Part shown: piece after piece, positions 57,807-64,000 of the stretch
Layout of the letters: each line of letters opens with the position of its first letter
How positions within the stretch are numbered: position 1 is the first letter of the stretch
Source of the DNA: Streptosporangium roseum DSM 43021
GTDB lineage: Bacteria; Actinomycetota; Actinomycetes; Streptosporangiales; Streptosporangiaceae
Length of the DNA stretch: 64,000 bases
Assembly: GCF_000024865.1 (NCBI RefSeq)
Contig: NC_013595.1
Span: forward strand, 2,666,001 to 2,730,000
Direction of reading: 5' to 3'
Position numbers and translations under genes: made by a program
Notes under the pieces: model-generated
Seen by the model: only the letters and a program-made list of their open reading frames with translations
Databases searched by the model: none
What the model was told of the DNA's origin: nothing

Positions 57807-58931
57807 TCAACCGGCCGTGGTCCGGTCGCCGAGCGAGATCGCGTTCTTGGCCCGCTCGACCGACTCCTCGGAGGCCGGTCCACCGGGGTTCTCGGTGGCG
57901 AGCGCCTGGTTGAGCTCGACGAACGGGTGCATGCGCTCCTCGTAACGGGCGAACGCGGCGCGGTGGTCGTCGCCCGCCACGCCGAGCTCGTCGGCCAGCA
58001 CGCAGGCACCCACCAAGGCCAGGCTGGTGCCCTGGCCGGACAGCGGCGAGGGGCAGTAGCCGGCGTCTCCCAGCAGCACCACCCGGCCGGCCGACCAGTG
58101 GTCCATCCGGATCTGGGCCATCGAGTCGAAGTAGAAGTCGGGTGCCTTCCACATGGCCTCCAGCAGCCGGGGCGCCTCCCAGCGCAGGCCGGTGAACTGC
58201 TCGGCGACGATCCGCTTCTGCTGCTCGACGTCGCGGTGGTCGTAGTCCAGCGGCGGCGAGCCGAAGCCGAACGAGATCACGATCTCGGCGTTCTCGCGGG
58301 CGGGGTAGATGCCGTAACCCCTGTCGCCGTCCCGGAGCCACATCTGCCAGTTGTCGAGGTCGAGGAAGTTGTCGGCGCGGAAGAACGCCAGATAGGTGCC
58401 CAGGTGGTGGATGAAGCGCGACTCCTCGCCGAAGACGAGACGGCGCACGTTGGAGTGCAGCCCGTCGGCCCCGACCACCAGGTCGAAGGTGCGGGGTTCG
58501 GCGCGCTCGAAGGTCACCCGGGCACCGCGCCCGTCCTGCTCGACGGCGGTGATGGAGTCGTCGAAGACGTACTCCACGCCGTCGCGCGTCCCGTCTACGA
58601 GCAGGCGAGTCAGGTCGTCACGCATGATCTCGATGTCGTCGCCGTCGAGCCTGCCGCCGCTGTAGGTCTCCTCGGTCGTGCTCATCACCTCGTTGCCGTC
58701 GCCGTCGAGCACCGACATTCCACGCATGCGGGTGGCGAGCGCCCGCGCCTCTGCCAGGATGCCCAGCCGGTCGGCCGCGTCGAGGGCGGCGCCGCGGATG
58801 TCGACAGCCTGGCCGCCCCGGCGAGGTGCGGGCGCCCGCTCGACGACGGTCGGGTGGAAGCCTCGGCGACGCAGTGAGCGGGCCAGGGCGGGGCCGGCGA
58901 TGCTGCCGCCGGAGATGAGGACGTTCTTCAC
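57807..58931 (-). CDS. FAD-dependent monooxygenase (TetX/PHBH-like)
   Basis: This class A flavoprotein monooxygenase has 374 residues: V-L-I-S-G-G-S-I-A-G-P-A-L-A (G-x-G-x-x-G variant, about 4-17), the D-G motif V-V-G-A-D-G-L-H-S-N-V near 160, and the G-D motif L-L-G-D-A-G-Y-C-P-S-P-L-S-G-Q-G near 285. GTG 58931 follows AGGAGAT by 3 bases. Enzymes of this type hydroxylate aromatics or inactivate tetracyclines. It is divergent from a double-HTH regulator, with inverted repeats near both starts, so it is probably an inducible detoxification gene. Confidence 0.87.
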   Translation of the reverse strand: MKNVLISGGSIAGPALARSLRRRGFHPTVVERAPAPRRGGQAVDIRGAALDAADRLGILAEARALATRMRGMSVLDGDGNEVMSTTEETYSGGRLDGDDIEIMRDDLTRLLVDGTRDGVEYVFDDSITAVEQDGRGARVTFERAEPRTFDLVVGADGLHSNVRRLVFGEESRFIHHLGTYLAFFRADNFLDLDNWQMWLRDGDRGYGIYPARENAEIVISFGFGSPPLDYDHRDVEQQKRIVAEQFTGLRWEAPRLLEAMWKAPDFYFDSMAQIRMDHWSAGRVVLLGDAGYCPSPLSGQGTSLALVGACVLADELGVAGDDHRAAFARYEERMHPFVELNQALATENPGGPASEESVERAKNAISLGDRTTAG

Positions 58932-58944
58932 GGGATCTCCTAAT

Positions 58945-58974
58945 ACGTTGTACGCGGAGCTGAATGTACGACGT
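58945..58974. promoter_or_regulatory. Operator-like dyad at the monooxygenase promoter
   Basis: ACGTTGTAC (58945-58953) and GTACGACGT (58966-58974) are complementary at 8 of 9 positions around a 12-base spacer, just upstream of the monooxygenase ribosome site. Confidence 0.5.
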
Positions 58975-59072
58975 AAACAGAAGGCGTGGCAACTCTCATT
59001 TTCCGTGCTCACAGTGGTTAACAGAGCTAGTACAGATAGGTGCGGAAGGCTCGGCAGGGCCGCCATCAGGCT

Positions 59073-59096
59073 ACTGTCTGTACTAGTACAGGCAGT
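59073..59096. promoter_or_regulatory. 24-bp palindrome before the double-HTH regulator
   Basis: ACTGTCTGTACT and AGTACAGGCAGT form a palindrome broken at one pair, with the perfect core CTGTACTAGTACAG. A half-site, CTAGTACAGA, lies about 50 bp upstream (59027). It is 13 bp before the regulator ATG and overlaps its likely promoter, so autoregulation is likely. Confidence 0.65.
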
Positions 59097-59109
59097 CTGA
59101 GGAGGCGCC

Positions 59110-60057
59110 ATGGCTCCGCAACCGGATCCGCCCTATGTCCGGATCGTCACCGAGATCCGGCGCCGCATCGCGGACGCCGAGCTGGAGCCGGGCGACCGCG
59201 TACCGTCGACCCGGCGGATCGCCAGGGAGTGGGGCGTCGCGCTGGCCACCGCCACGAAGGCGCTGACCGTCCTGCGCCAGGAGGGGCTCGTCCGTGCCGA
59301 GCCCCGCGTCGGCACCGTGGTGGCCGAGACCCCGCCGGCCCGGGCCGGACGGCGACCGGCCGTCGAGCCCGAGCGGGAGCTGACCCGCGAGCGCGTCGTG
59401 CGCGCGGCCATCGCGATCGCCGACGCCGAGGGGCTGGCCGCACTCTCCATGCGCGGCGTGGCGGCCAAGCTCGGCGTCTCCGCCATGTCTCCCTATCGCC
59501 ACGTCAGCGGCAAAGACGACCTCGTCATGCTGATGGCCGACGCCGCGTACGGTGAGGGGGCCTATCCCGCCGACGTCCCGCCCGGCTGGCGGCCCCGCCT
59601 GGAGCTGTCTGCCCGGCTGCTCTGGGCGCTGTACCGCAGGCACCCGTGGCTGGCGCAGATCACCCCGCTGACCCGTCCGCTGCTGCTGCCCAACCTGATG
59701 ACCCACGCCGAGTGGGCGCTGGACGCCCTCGACGGCTACGGCCTCGATCCGGAAACCATGATGAACCTGCACGTGCTGGTCTACAGCTACGTCCAGGGCA
59801 TCGCGGCCAACCTGGAGCGGGAGGCGCAGGCCGAGGCCGCCACCGGCCTGTCGGAGGAGCAGTGGATGGACAGCCAGGAGCCCGCGCTCGCCGCGCTGGC
59901 CGCGTCGGGTGACTATCCCACGTTCGTCAGGGTCACCCGGGCCCTGGGGGGCGGCTACGACCTCCGTCTCGACGAGCTGTTCGAGTTCGGTCTCCAGCCG
60001 ATGCTCGACGGTCTCGCCGTGGTCGTCGAGAGCCGGGCGGCGTCCGGGACGGACTGA
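59110..60057 (+). CDS. GntR-TetR double-HTH transcriptional regulator
   Basis: One 315-residue protein carries two DNA-binding domains. A GntR winged helix (about 8-75: ELEPGDRVPSTRRIAREWGVALATATKALTVLRQEGLV) is followed by a TetR HTH (about 93-140: GLAALSMRGVAAKLGVSAMSPYRHVSGKDDL) and a TetR C-terminal ligand domain (about 150-310). This architecture occurs in actinobacteria, and the TetR part supplies ligand sensing. It is divergent from the monooxygenase with palindromes near both starts. A GAGGAGG site lies 3 bases before the ATG. Confidence 0.88.
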   Translation: MAPQPDPPYVRIVTEIRRRIADAELEPGDRVPSTRRIAREWGVALATATKALTVLRQEGLVRAEPRVGTVVAETPPARAGRRPAVEPERELTRERVVRAAIAIADAEGLAALSMRGVAAKLGVSAMSPYRHVSGKDDLVMLMADAAYGEGAYPADVPPGWRPRLELSARLLWALYRRHPWLAQITPLTRPLLLPNLMTHAEWALDALDGYGLDPETMMNLHVLVYSYVQGIAANLEREAQAEAATGLSEEQWMDSQEPALAALAASGDYPTFVRVTRALGGGYDLRLDELFEFGLQPMLDGLAVVVESRAASGTD

Positions 60058-60261
60058 CTCTCCCCGCCGCGCCGCAGCCGGCCGTGCCTCCTCCGCGCCC
60101 CGCCCTCGGCTCCGGGGGACCATATCGGACTGCCCCGAAAGGGGGGAAGAAGGAGATTTAAAAATCCGCCAGAAAGCTTTACGTGCGAATATCCAGTTAT
60201 GTGGGAATATGCCGGTTAAACCGATTCGGTATAGGCCGTGATCTTGGGAGATTTTCCAGCC

Positions 60262-60267
60262 TAAAAT
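60262..60267 (+). promoter_or_regulatory. Leaderless-type -10 of the beta-propeller gene
   Basis: TAAAAT, a 5/6 match to TATAAT, ends 6 bases before GTG 60274 in an AT-rich stretch (60155-60270). No ribosome site is present. Confidence 0.5.
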
Positions 60268-60273
60268 GCCGCC

Positions 60274-61221
60274 GTGTCTGTGACTCCTGGGATTTACCGA
60301 CTGCTCGGATGCGCCGTCATCGCCGTCTCGATGGCCGCGCTGACCCTGCCCGCCGCACACGCCGCCGAATCCGCGGATCTCACGCTGCCCGGCACCCGGG
60401 TGACCGTGCGCGAGGACCCCGCCGACCCGCTGAAAGTCACCTCCTACACCGTCGGTAACGTGGCATACCTGCGCAGGGACGCCGGGTTCGCCAAGCAGAC
60501 CGGCTATCAGGAGATCACGGTGGGGCCCAAGGGGGGCATGGCCGTCGCGGTCCCCACCTCCTACACCGGGGGACGCGACTCGGTGCTCCTGGCCGATCTG
60601 GTCGCCAACAACGGCACCAAGATCCAGACCGTCGACAAGCCGCTCGTCGCCAAGTTCGCCCACTGGACCCGCAACGGCGGAAAAGCGGTCCTGACCGTCC
60701 AGCGGAAGAACGGCGCGGCCTGGGAGACGACCGGCTTCGTCGTCGTCGACGCGACGGCGAAGACCGCCCGGCGGGTGAACGTGACGGGGGTGGACAGGAC
60801 CGCGAGGTTCCGCTGGAGTCCCGACGGAGCCGACGTGGTGGCCGCCTACCAGGGCGGCACCCGCTTCTACGGCCAGGACGGGGCGGTCCGGCGCACCCTG
60901 CTCAAGACGGGAATCCCCGCCGGTGGCGAGGACGTGTTCTCCCCCTCGGGGAAGGCCCTCATGACCTGGTGCCCGGTGACCTACACCGAGCACGTCTGCC
61001 TCTGGGACCGCACCTCGGGCAAGCTCGCGGCCAAGGTGAACGTCCAGCCGAAGGCCCTGCTGGGCTGGTGGGACGACAAGCACTTCCTCGCCGTCGTGTC
61101 CAGCGCCGGCTCCTACCGGGTCGTCGTGGTCGATCTCAAGGGCAGGGCCGTGCGGGTGCTGGCCGCCATCTCCGCCGAAGACTGGGACAAGAAGCTCTAC
61201 CTCAGCTACACCCGCAGGTGA
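60274..61221 (+). CDS. Secreted beta-propeller-like protein of unknown function
   Basis: The 315-residue protein has a signal peptide (1-31, ending A-A-H-A-A). Short repeated strands follow with S-P-D-G/S-P-S-G-K turns (RFRWSPDGADVVAAY near 190; DVFSPSGKALMTW near 223), as in TolB/WD40-like propellers. Two cysteines lie in W-C-P-V-T-Y-T-E-H-V-C. A solute- or protein-binding role outside the cell is likely, but no family-level function can be given. It probably starts at its leaderless GTG and ends before a perfect 28-bp palindrome. Confidence 0.72.
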   Translation: MSVTPGIYRLLGCAVIAVSMAALTLPAAHAAESADLTLPGTRVTVREDPADPLKVTSYTVGNVAYLRRDAGFAKQTGYQEITVGPKGGMAVAVPTSYTGGRDSVLLADLVANNGTKIQTVDKPLVAKFAHWTRNGGKAVLTVQRKNGAAWETTGFVVVDATAKTARRVNVTGVDRTARFRWSPDGADVVAAYQGGTRFYGQDGAVRRTLLKTGIPAGGEDVFSPSGKALMTWCPVTYTEHVCLWDRTSGKLAAKVNVQPKALLGWWDDKHFLAVVSSAGSYRVVVVDLKGRAVRVLAAISAEDWDKKLYLSYTRR

Positions 61222-61231
61222 CGGCCCCGAT

Positions 61232-61259
61232 CCGGTACGGCGGGCGCCCGCCGTACCGG
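61232..61259 (+). terminator. Perfect 28-bp palindromic terminator
   Basis: CCGGTACGGCGGGC and GCCCGCCGTACCGG form a perfect palindrome 11 bases after the beta-propeller stop. It can serve both this gene and, on the other strand, the GroES-like gene. Confidence 0.7.
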
Positions 61260-61390
61260 GCCGGGAGGCCCGGCTCCGCGGCCCCCGGCGGGCAGGGCGT
61301 GCCGCAGGCCGGGTGAGGGCTTCAGGGGGCAGGGCGTGCCCGCGGGGCGGGCATGGGCCTCACGGCACAAGGGCGGGCCCGGGGGCGGGC

Positions 61391-61711
61391 CTACAGGTAG
61401 AGGCCGGTGCCGTTGTCGGTCTGCGGAGTGGCGATGGCGTGCAGGTCGCGTTCGCGCATGACGAGGTAGAGCTGGCCGTGGACCTCGACCTCGTACTGGT
61501 CCTCGGGATTGAACAGGACCTTGTCGCCCACCTTCACCGCCCGGGCGTTCGCGCCCGCACCGCAGACCTCGCCCCAGACGAGCCGGTTGGCCATCTTCAC
61601 CGTCGCAGGGATGACGATGCCCGCCGTGCTGCGCCGCTCCTCTGACTCATGCTCGACCTTGACCATGACGCGGTCGTGGAGCATCTGAATCTCGAACTTC
61701 GGGTCACCCAC
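61391..61711 (-). CDS. GroES-like co-chaperone family protein
   Basis: The 106-residue Cpn10-fold protein shows L-H-D-R-V-M-V-K-V (the L-x-D-R-V strand), a shortened mobile-loop region (E-R-R-S-T-A-G-I-V-I-P), G-E-V-C-G-A-G, V-G-D-K-V-L-F, and Y-L-V-M-R-E-R-D-L near the end. There is no groEL beside it, so it is a stand-alone GroES paralogue. GTG 61711 is preceded by TAAGCT 6 bases upstream, which fits a leaderless transcript. Confidence 0.82.
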   Translation of the reverse strand: MGDPKFEIQMLHDRVMVKVEHESEERRSTAGIVIPATVKMANRLVWGEVCGAGANARAVKVGDKVLFNPEDQYEVEVHGQLYLVMRERDLHAIATPQTDNGTGLYL

Positions 61712-61717
61712 AGTAGA

Positions 61718-61723
61718 AGCTTA
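61718..61723 (-). promoter_or_regulatory. Leaderless-type -10 of the GroES-like gene
   Basis: TAAGCT on the minus strand ends 6 bases before GTG 61711. No ribosome site is visible. Confidence 0.45.
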
Positions 61724-61908
61724 TGGGACCGGCGGGGCCGCGCCGGCTGATCCCGGCACGTGGGCCGTCCGGACGGGGCGCCGCGACCGCCCGGGACGCC
61801 GGGGCGGACCGTGCCCCCCCGGCGGACGGGACGAGCCCCCGGGCCCGCCGGGTGGCATCCGCCTGTCGTGCGGTCCTGGGGTTCCGGGGTCGGCGCGCGG
61901 TGCCGCGT

Positions 61909-62913
61909 CTATCGCGCGGCCCTGGGGAGCTCCAGCTCGGCGAACACGGACCTGTGGTCGGTGCCGGGGACACGGTGGACGCCGAACGACCGGACCGCGA
62001 TCCGCGCGTCGGCGAACACGTGGTCGAGGGCCACCCCGGGGACCGGCTCCCAGCCCTGCTGGGGCCAGGTCGGGATGAGCCCCTGCCCGGTGACGTCGGC
62101 GGCGTCGCGGTAGCCGGTGGCGAGCAGCTCCCGCATGATCGCGTGGTCGAGGGTGGCGTTGAAGTCCCCGGCCAGGATCCGGTACGGCTCGGCCCCCGTC
62201 CCGGCCCTGGGCAGCGCCCGCAGGCCCTGGGCCCAGCAGGCGGCCTTGTAGTCGAACCGGGGCGCGCAGGGGTGGACCGAGACGATCTGGAGGTTCCGCT
62301 CCGGTGCGACGGCCACGGACTGGCGGAAGTTGCCGTAGTTGAGCGCGGCCTGGTCCGCGCGCAGGGGGAAGCGGGCGTAGACCCCGGAGCCCCAGACGCC
62401 CGGGGTGGGCTCGCCGACCATGTGGGGGAGGGCCTTGCGGATGCCGGCCTTCTCCAGGCGCTCGGCCGCCTCGGGGGTGAGCTCCTGAAGGGTCAGGATG
62501 TCGGGCTTGAGCCGTACGACGAGGTCCATGATCGTTTTGGTGTCCGCGTCGCCGCGCGCGAGGTTGGAGGCCAGCACGCGCAGGGCGGTCCCGCCGGGCG
62601 CCGGGGCCGGGTCGGCGAAGGCCCGGGGGAGCACCGCCCACGCGAACGCCCCCATGATGACCAGGCCGGCCACGCCCGCCGTCCAGCGGCGCAGGGACAG
62701 GGCCAGCAGCAGGGCGACGACCGAGGCCGCCGCCACGTAGGGCGTGAACGCCGCGAGCTGGATCCACCGGAACCCGGCGTCCCATCCGGTCGCCCGGAGC
62801 ACCGCCCAGGCCGCGAAGGGCACCATCATGATCCAGATCAGGACGGTGATCCAGCGTCGCCGGCGCGGGAGCCCGGCGGGAGAGGGGGTACTGGAGATCG
62901 TTTCGGTGGTCAC
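61909..62913 (-). CDS. Membrane-anchored endonuclease/exonuclease/phosphatase-family protein
   Basis: This 334-residue protein has three N-terminal membrane helices (about 20-100) followed by an EEP domain. The domain shows V-L-A-S-N-L, I-L-T-L-Q-E-L-T (catalytic Glu near 150), G-D-F-N-A-T near 256-261, and the terminal T-D-H-R-S-V near 318-323. The active site would face outside, where members hydrolyse phosphodiesters or DNA. It starts at GTG 62913; TAGCGT ends 8 bases before it with no ribosome site. Confidence 0.87.
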   Translation of the reverse strand: MTTETISSTPSPAGLPRRRRWITVLIWIMMVPFAAWAVLRATGWDAGFRWIQLAAFTPYVAAASVVALLLALSLRRWTAGVAGLVIMGAFAWAVLPRAFADPAPAPGGTALRVLASNLARGDADTKTIMDLVVRLKPDILTLQELTPEAAERLEKAGIRKALPHMVGEPTPGVWGSGVYARFPLRADQAALNYGNFRQSVAVAPERNLQIVSVHPCAPRFDYKAACWAQGLRALPRAGTGAEPYRILAGDFNATLDHAIMRELLATGYRDAADVTGQGLIPTWPQQGWEPVPGVALDHVFADARIAVRSFGVHRVPGTDHRSVFAELELPRAAR

Positions 62914-62921
62914 CCCGCCGG

Positions 62922-62927
62922 ACGCTA
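62922..62927 (-). promoter_or_regulatory. Leaderless-type -10 of the EEP-family gene
   Basis: TAGCGT on the minus strand, identical to the kinase -10 at 4962-4967, ends 8 bases before GTG 62913. Confidence 0.4.
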
Positions 62928-62986
62928 CCGTCTCGCGCGGCGCGGGTGAAGCCCTGAGGCGGTGCCCGGACGGCGGGGGCGCGGAG

Positions 62987-62992
62987 TAGGCT
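62987..62992 (+). promoter_or_regulatory. Leaderless-type -10 of the DUF885 gene
   Basis: TAGGCT ends 8 bases before ATG 63001. No ribosome site is present. Confidence 0.35.
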
Positions 62993-63000
62993 CACCGGAC

Positions 63001-64000
63001 ATGACGGATCTCTCCCCTGACCTGGTCGGCGACTATCTCGACTGGTACCTCGGCGCCCACCCCGTCCATGCCGCCCTCGCGGGCGCCGAGGGTTACGACA
63101 GGACCCTGGGTGACTTCACGGAGGCGGGCATCCGGGCCCGGGAGCGGGAGTCGAGGCGCTGGCTGGAGCGGTTCCAGGAGGTCGGGGAGGCCGGGGGGCC
63201 CGGAGGCTTCGAGGACATGATCGACCGTGAGCTGATCATGTCCACGCTGCGCGGCGGGCTGGCCTACGAGGCCTGGCCCGCCTGGCGGCGCGACCCCTCC
63301 GTCTACCTGGGGCCGATCTTCGGCTCGATGTTCAGCCCGTTCCTGCACCGGCTGTCCCCCGAGGGTGAGCTGGTCGAGGCGGCCGTCGCGCGGCTGGCCG
63401 AGGTGCCGGACGTCATCGCGGCCTGCCGTACGAACCTGGACCCGGCGCTGGCGGCTCCGCTGCTGGTCGAGCGGGGCCTGGGCCAGGCGCGGACGGCCCG
63501 GCGCTTCCTCACCGAGACGGTCCCCGGCCTGGTCGCGGACGAGGCCCTGCGCGCCCGGCTGGCCGCGGCGGCCGAGCCCGCGGCGGCGGCCTTCGACGGG
63601 CTCGTGGAGTTCCTCGAGGGCTTCCAGGCCACCGGCACCTGGCGGATGGGCGAGGAGCTGTACTCCACGCTGCTGCGCGAGCGGGAGATGCTCGGCTACG
63701 GAGCCGACGAGCTGCTCAAGCGCGGCCAGGAGGCCTACGACGACCTGGACGCCCGGATGCGCGAGGTCGCCCGGCGGCTGCCCGGCGGCTCCGACGACTG
63801 GCACGCGGCCGTGATCGGGCTCCAGGACGACCACGCGCCGACCCTGGAGGACATGCGGGCCGAGTACGACGCCGAGACCGAGCGGGCCAGGAGGTTCGTG
63901 CGCGAGCACGGTCTGGTGACGTTCGCCGACGGCGAGGAGTGCCGGGTGGTGCCGTCGCCGGAGTTCCAGCGGCCCATCCTCGCCGTCGCCTCCTACCTGC
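63001..64000 (+). CDS. DUF885-family protein, 3' end outside window
   Basis: The plus-strand frame opens at ATG 63001 and runs to the right edge without a stop (333 codons). It begins M-T-D-L-S-P-D-L-V-G-D-Y-L-D-W-Y-L-G-A-H-P-V-H-A-A, with the start of the DUF885 domain, a family of putative peptidases with a distal H-E-x-x-H motif that would lie beyond this window. The visible part is helical and has no signal peptide. It is divergent from the EEP-family gene, 87 bp apart, with both using leaderless-type promoters. Confidence 0.85.
   Translation, partial: MTDLSPDLVGDYLDWYLGAHPVHAALAGAEGYDRTLGDFTEAGIRARERESRRWLERFQEVGEAGGPGGFEDMIDRELIMSTLRGGLAYEAWPAWRRDPSVYLGPIFGSMFSPFLHRLSPEGELVEAAVARLAEVPDVIAACRTNLDPALAAPLLVERGLGQARTARRFLTETVPGLVADEALRARLAAAAEPAAAAFDGLVEFLEGFQATGTWRMGEELYSTLLREREMLGYGADELLKRGQEAYDDLDARMREVARRLPGGSDDWHAAVIGLQDDHAPTLEDMRAEYDAETERARRFVREHGLVTFADGEECRVVPSPEFQRPILAVASYL

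Noticed and set aside
1..64000. tRNA, rRNA, insertion sequence, prophage or attachment site
   Set aside because: No cloverleaf with a tRNA-type T-arm, no transposase or integrase frame, and no terminal inverted repeats with target duplications were recognised by eye; a tRNAscan/ISfinder-type search would be the decisive test.

Overview
The window is about 72% G+C DNA from a filamentous actinobacterium. A member of the Streptosporangiaceae (Streptosporangium/Nonomuraea type) is the best guess, inferred from family content rather than from any marker gene. Supporting signs are the many GTG and TTG starts, 4-base start/stop overlaps, mycothiol-type DinB proteins, a DUF6158 protein, TIGR02611 and TIGR03086 proteins, and at least eight genes with a TANNNT hexamer 5 to 8 bases before the start codon, as in leaderless actinobacterial mRNAs. 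No rRNA, tRNA, CRISPR array, prophage or insertion sequence was seen. The two end genes are cut by the window.

Layout. 1-5 kb: partial helical-repeat protein, DinB/MDMPI protein, PAP2 phosphatase, and a NarL/DesK-type two-component pair. 5-11 kb: two large secreted carbohydrate-active enzymes (GH43 and an MGH1-like multidomain hydrolase) behind two LacI-type operators. 11-16 kb: AIM24 protein; a CMD-like/MFS/PPOX operon divergent from a LysR regulator. 15.6-16.8 kb: lipoprotein, 27-residue membrane peptide and duplicated membrane protein. 16.9-22.1 kb: an eroded glycan cluster (GT4, two GT9, an epimerase) that still carries the ends of at least three deleted genes. 22.3-27 kb: P1 peptidase, DinB protein/MarR pair, GNAT, ROK repressor. 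27.4-37.6 kb: amidohydrolase, FCD-GntR regulator, then a tightly overlapping peptide-type ABC importer plus NanA-, NanK- and NanE-like enzymes. This is best read as sialic-acid (or ManNAc) uptake and catabolism ending in GlcNAc-6-phosphate.

37.6-46.5 kb: uncharacterised TPR-like protein, streptogrisin-type protease, LysR, small regulators, a DUF1445 hydro-lyase, a P-loop kinase, and a GH51 arabinofuranosidase whose 3' end has been replaced by the tail of a MalG-type permease, divergent from a LacI regulator. 46.5-52 kb: FAD protein/LuxR pair, SoxR, sugar isomerase plus a PTE-family protein that lacks metal ligands. 52-64 kb: secreted GH74 xyloglucanase with CBM2, TIGR02611 membrane protein, a PucR regulator behind a perfect CRP-type site, a monooxygenase divergent from a GntR+TetR double-HTH regulator, a secreted beta-propeller, a GroES-like protein, an EEP-fold phosphatase and a partial DUF885 protein.

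Two themes cut across genes. Short tandem duplications are common: several include the stop codon of a minus-strand gene, and others expand low-complexity linkers inside enzymes. Several loci also look like internal deletions that left gene starts and ends behind (17.8-18.4, 19.6 and 44.06 kb).
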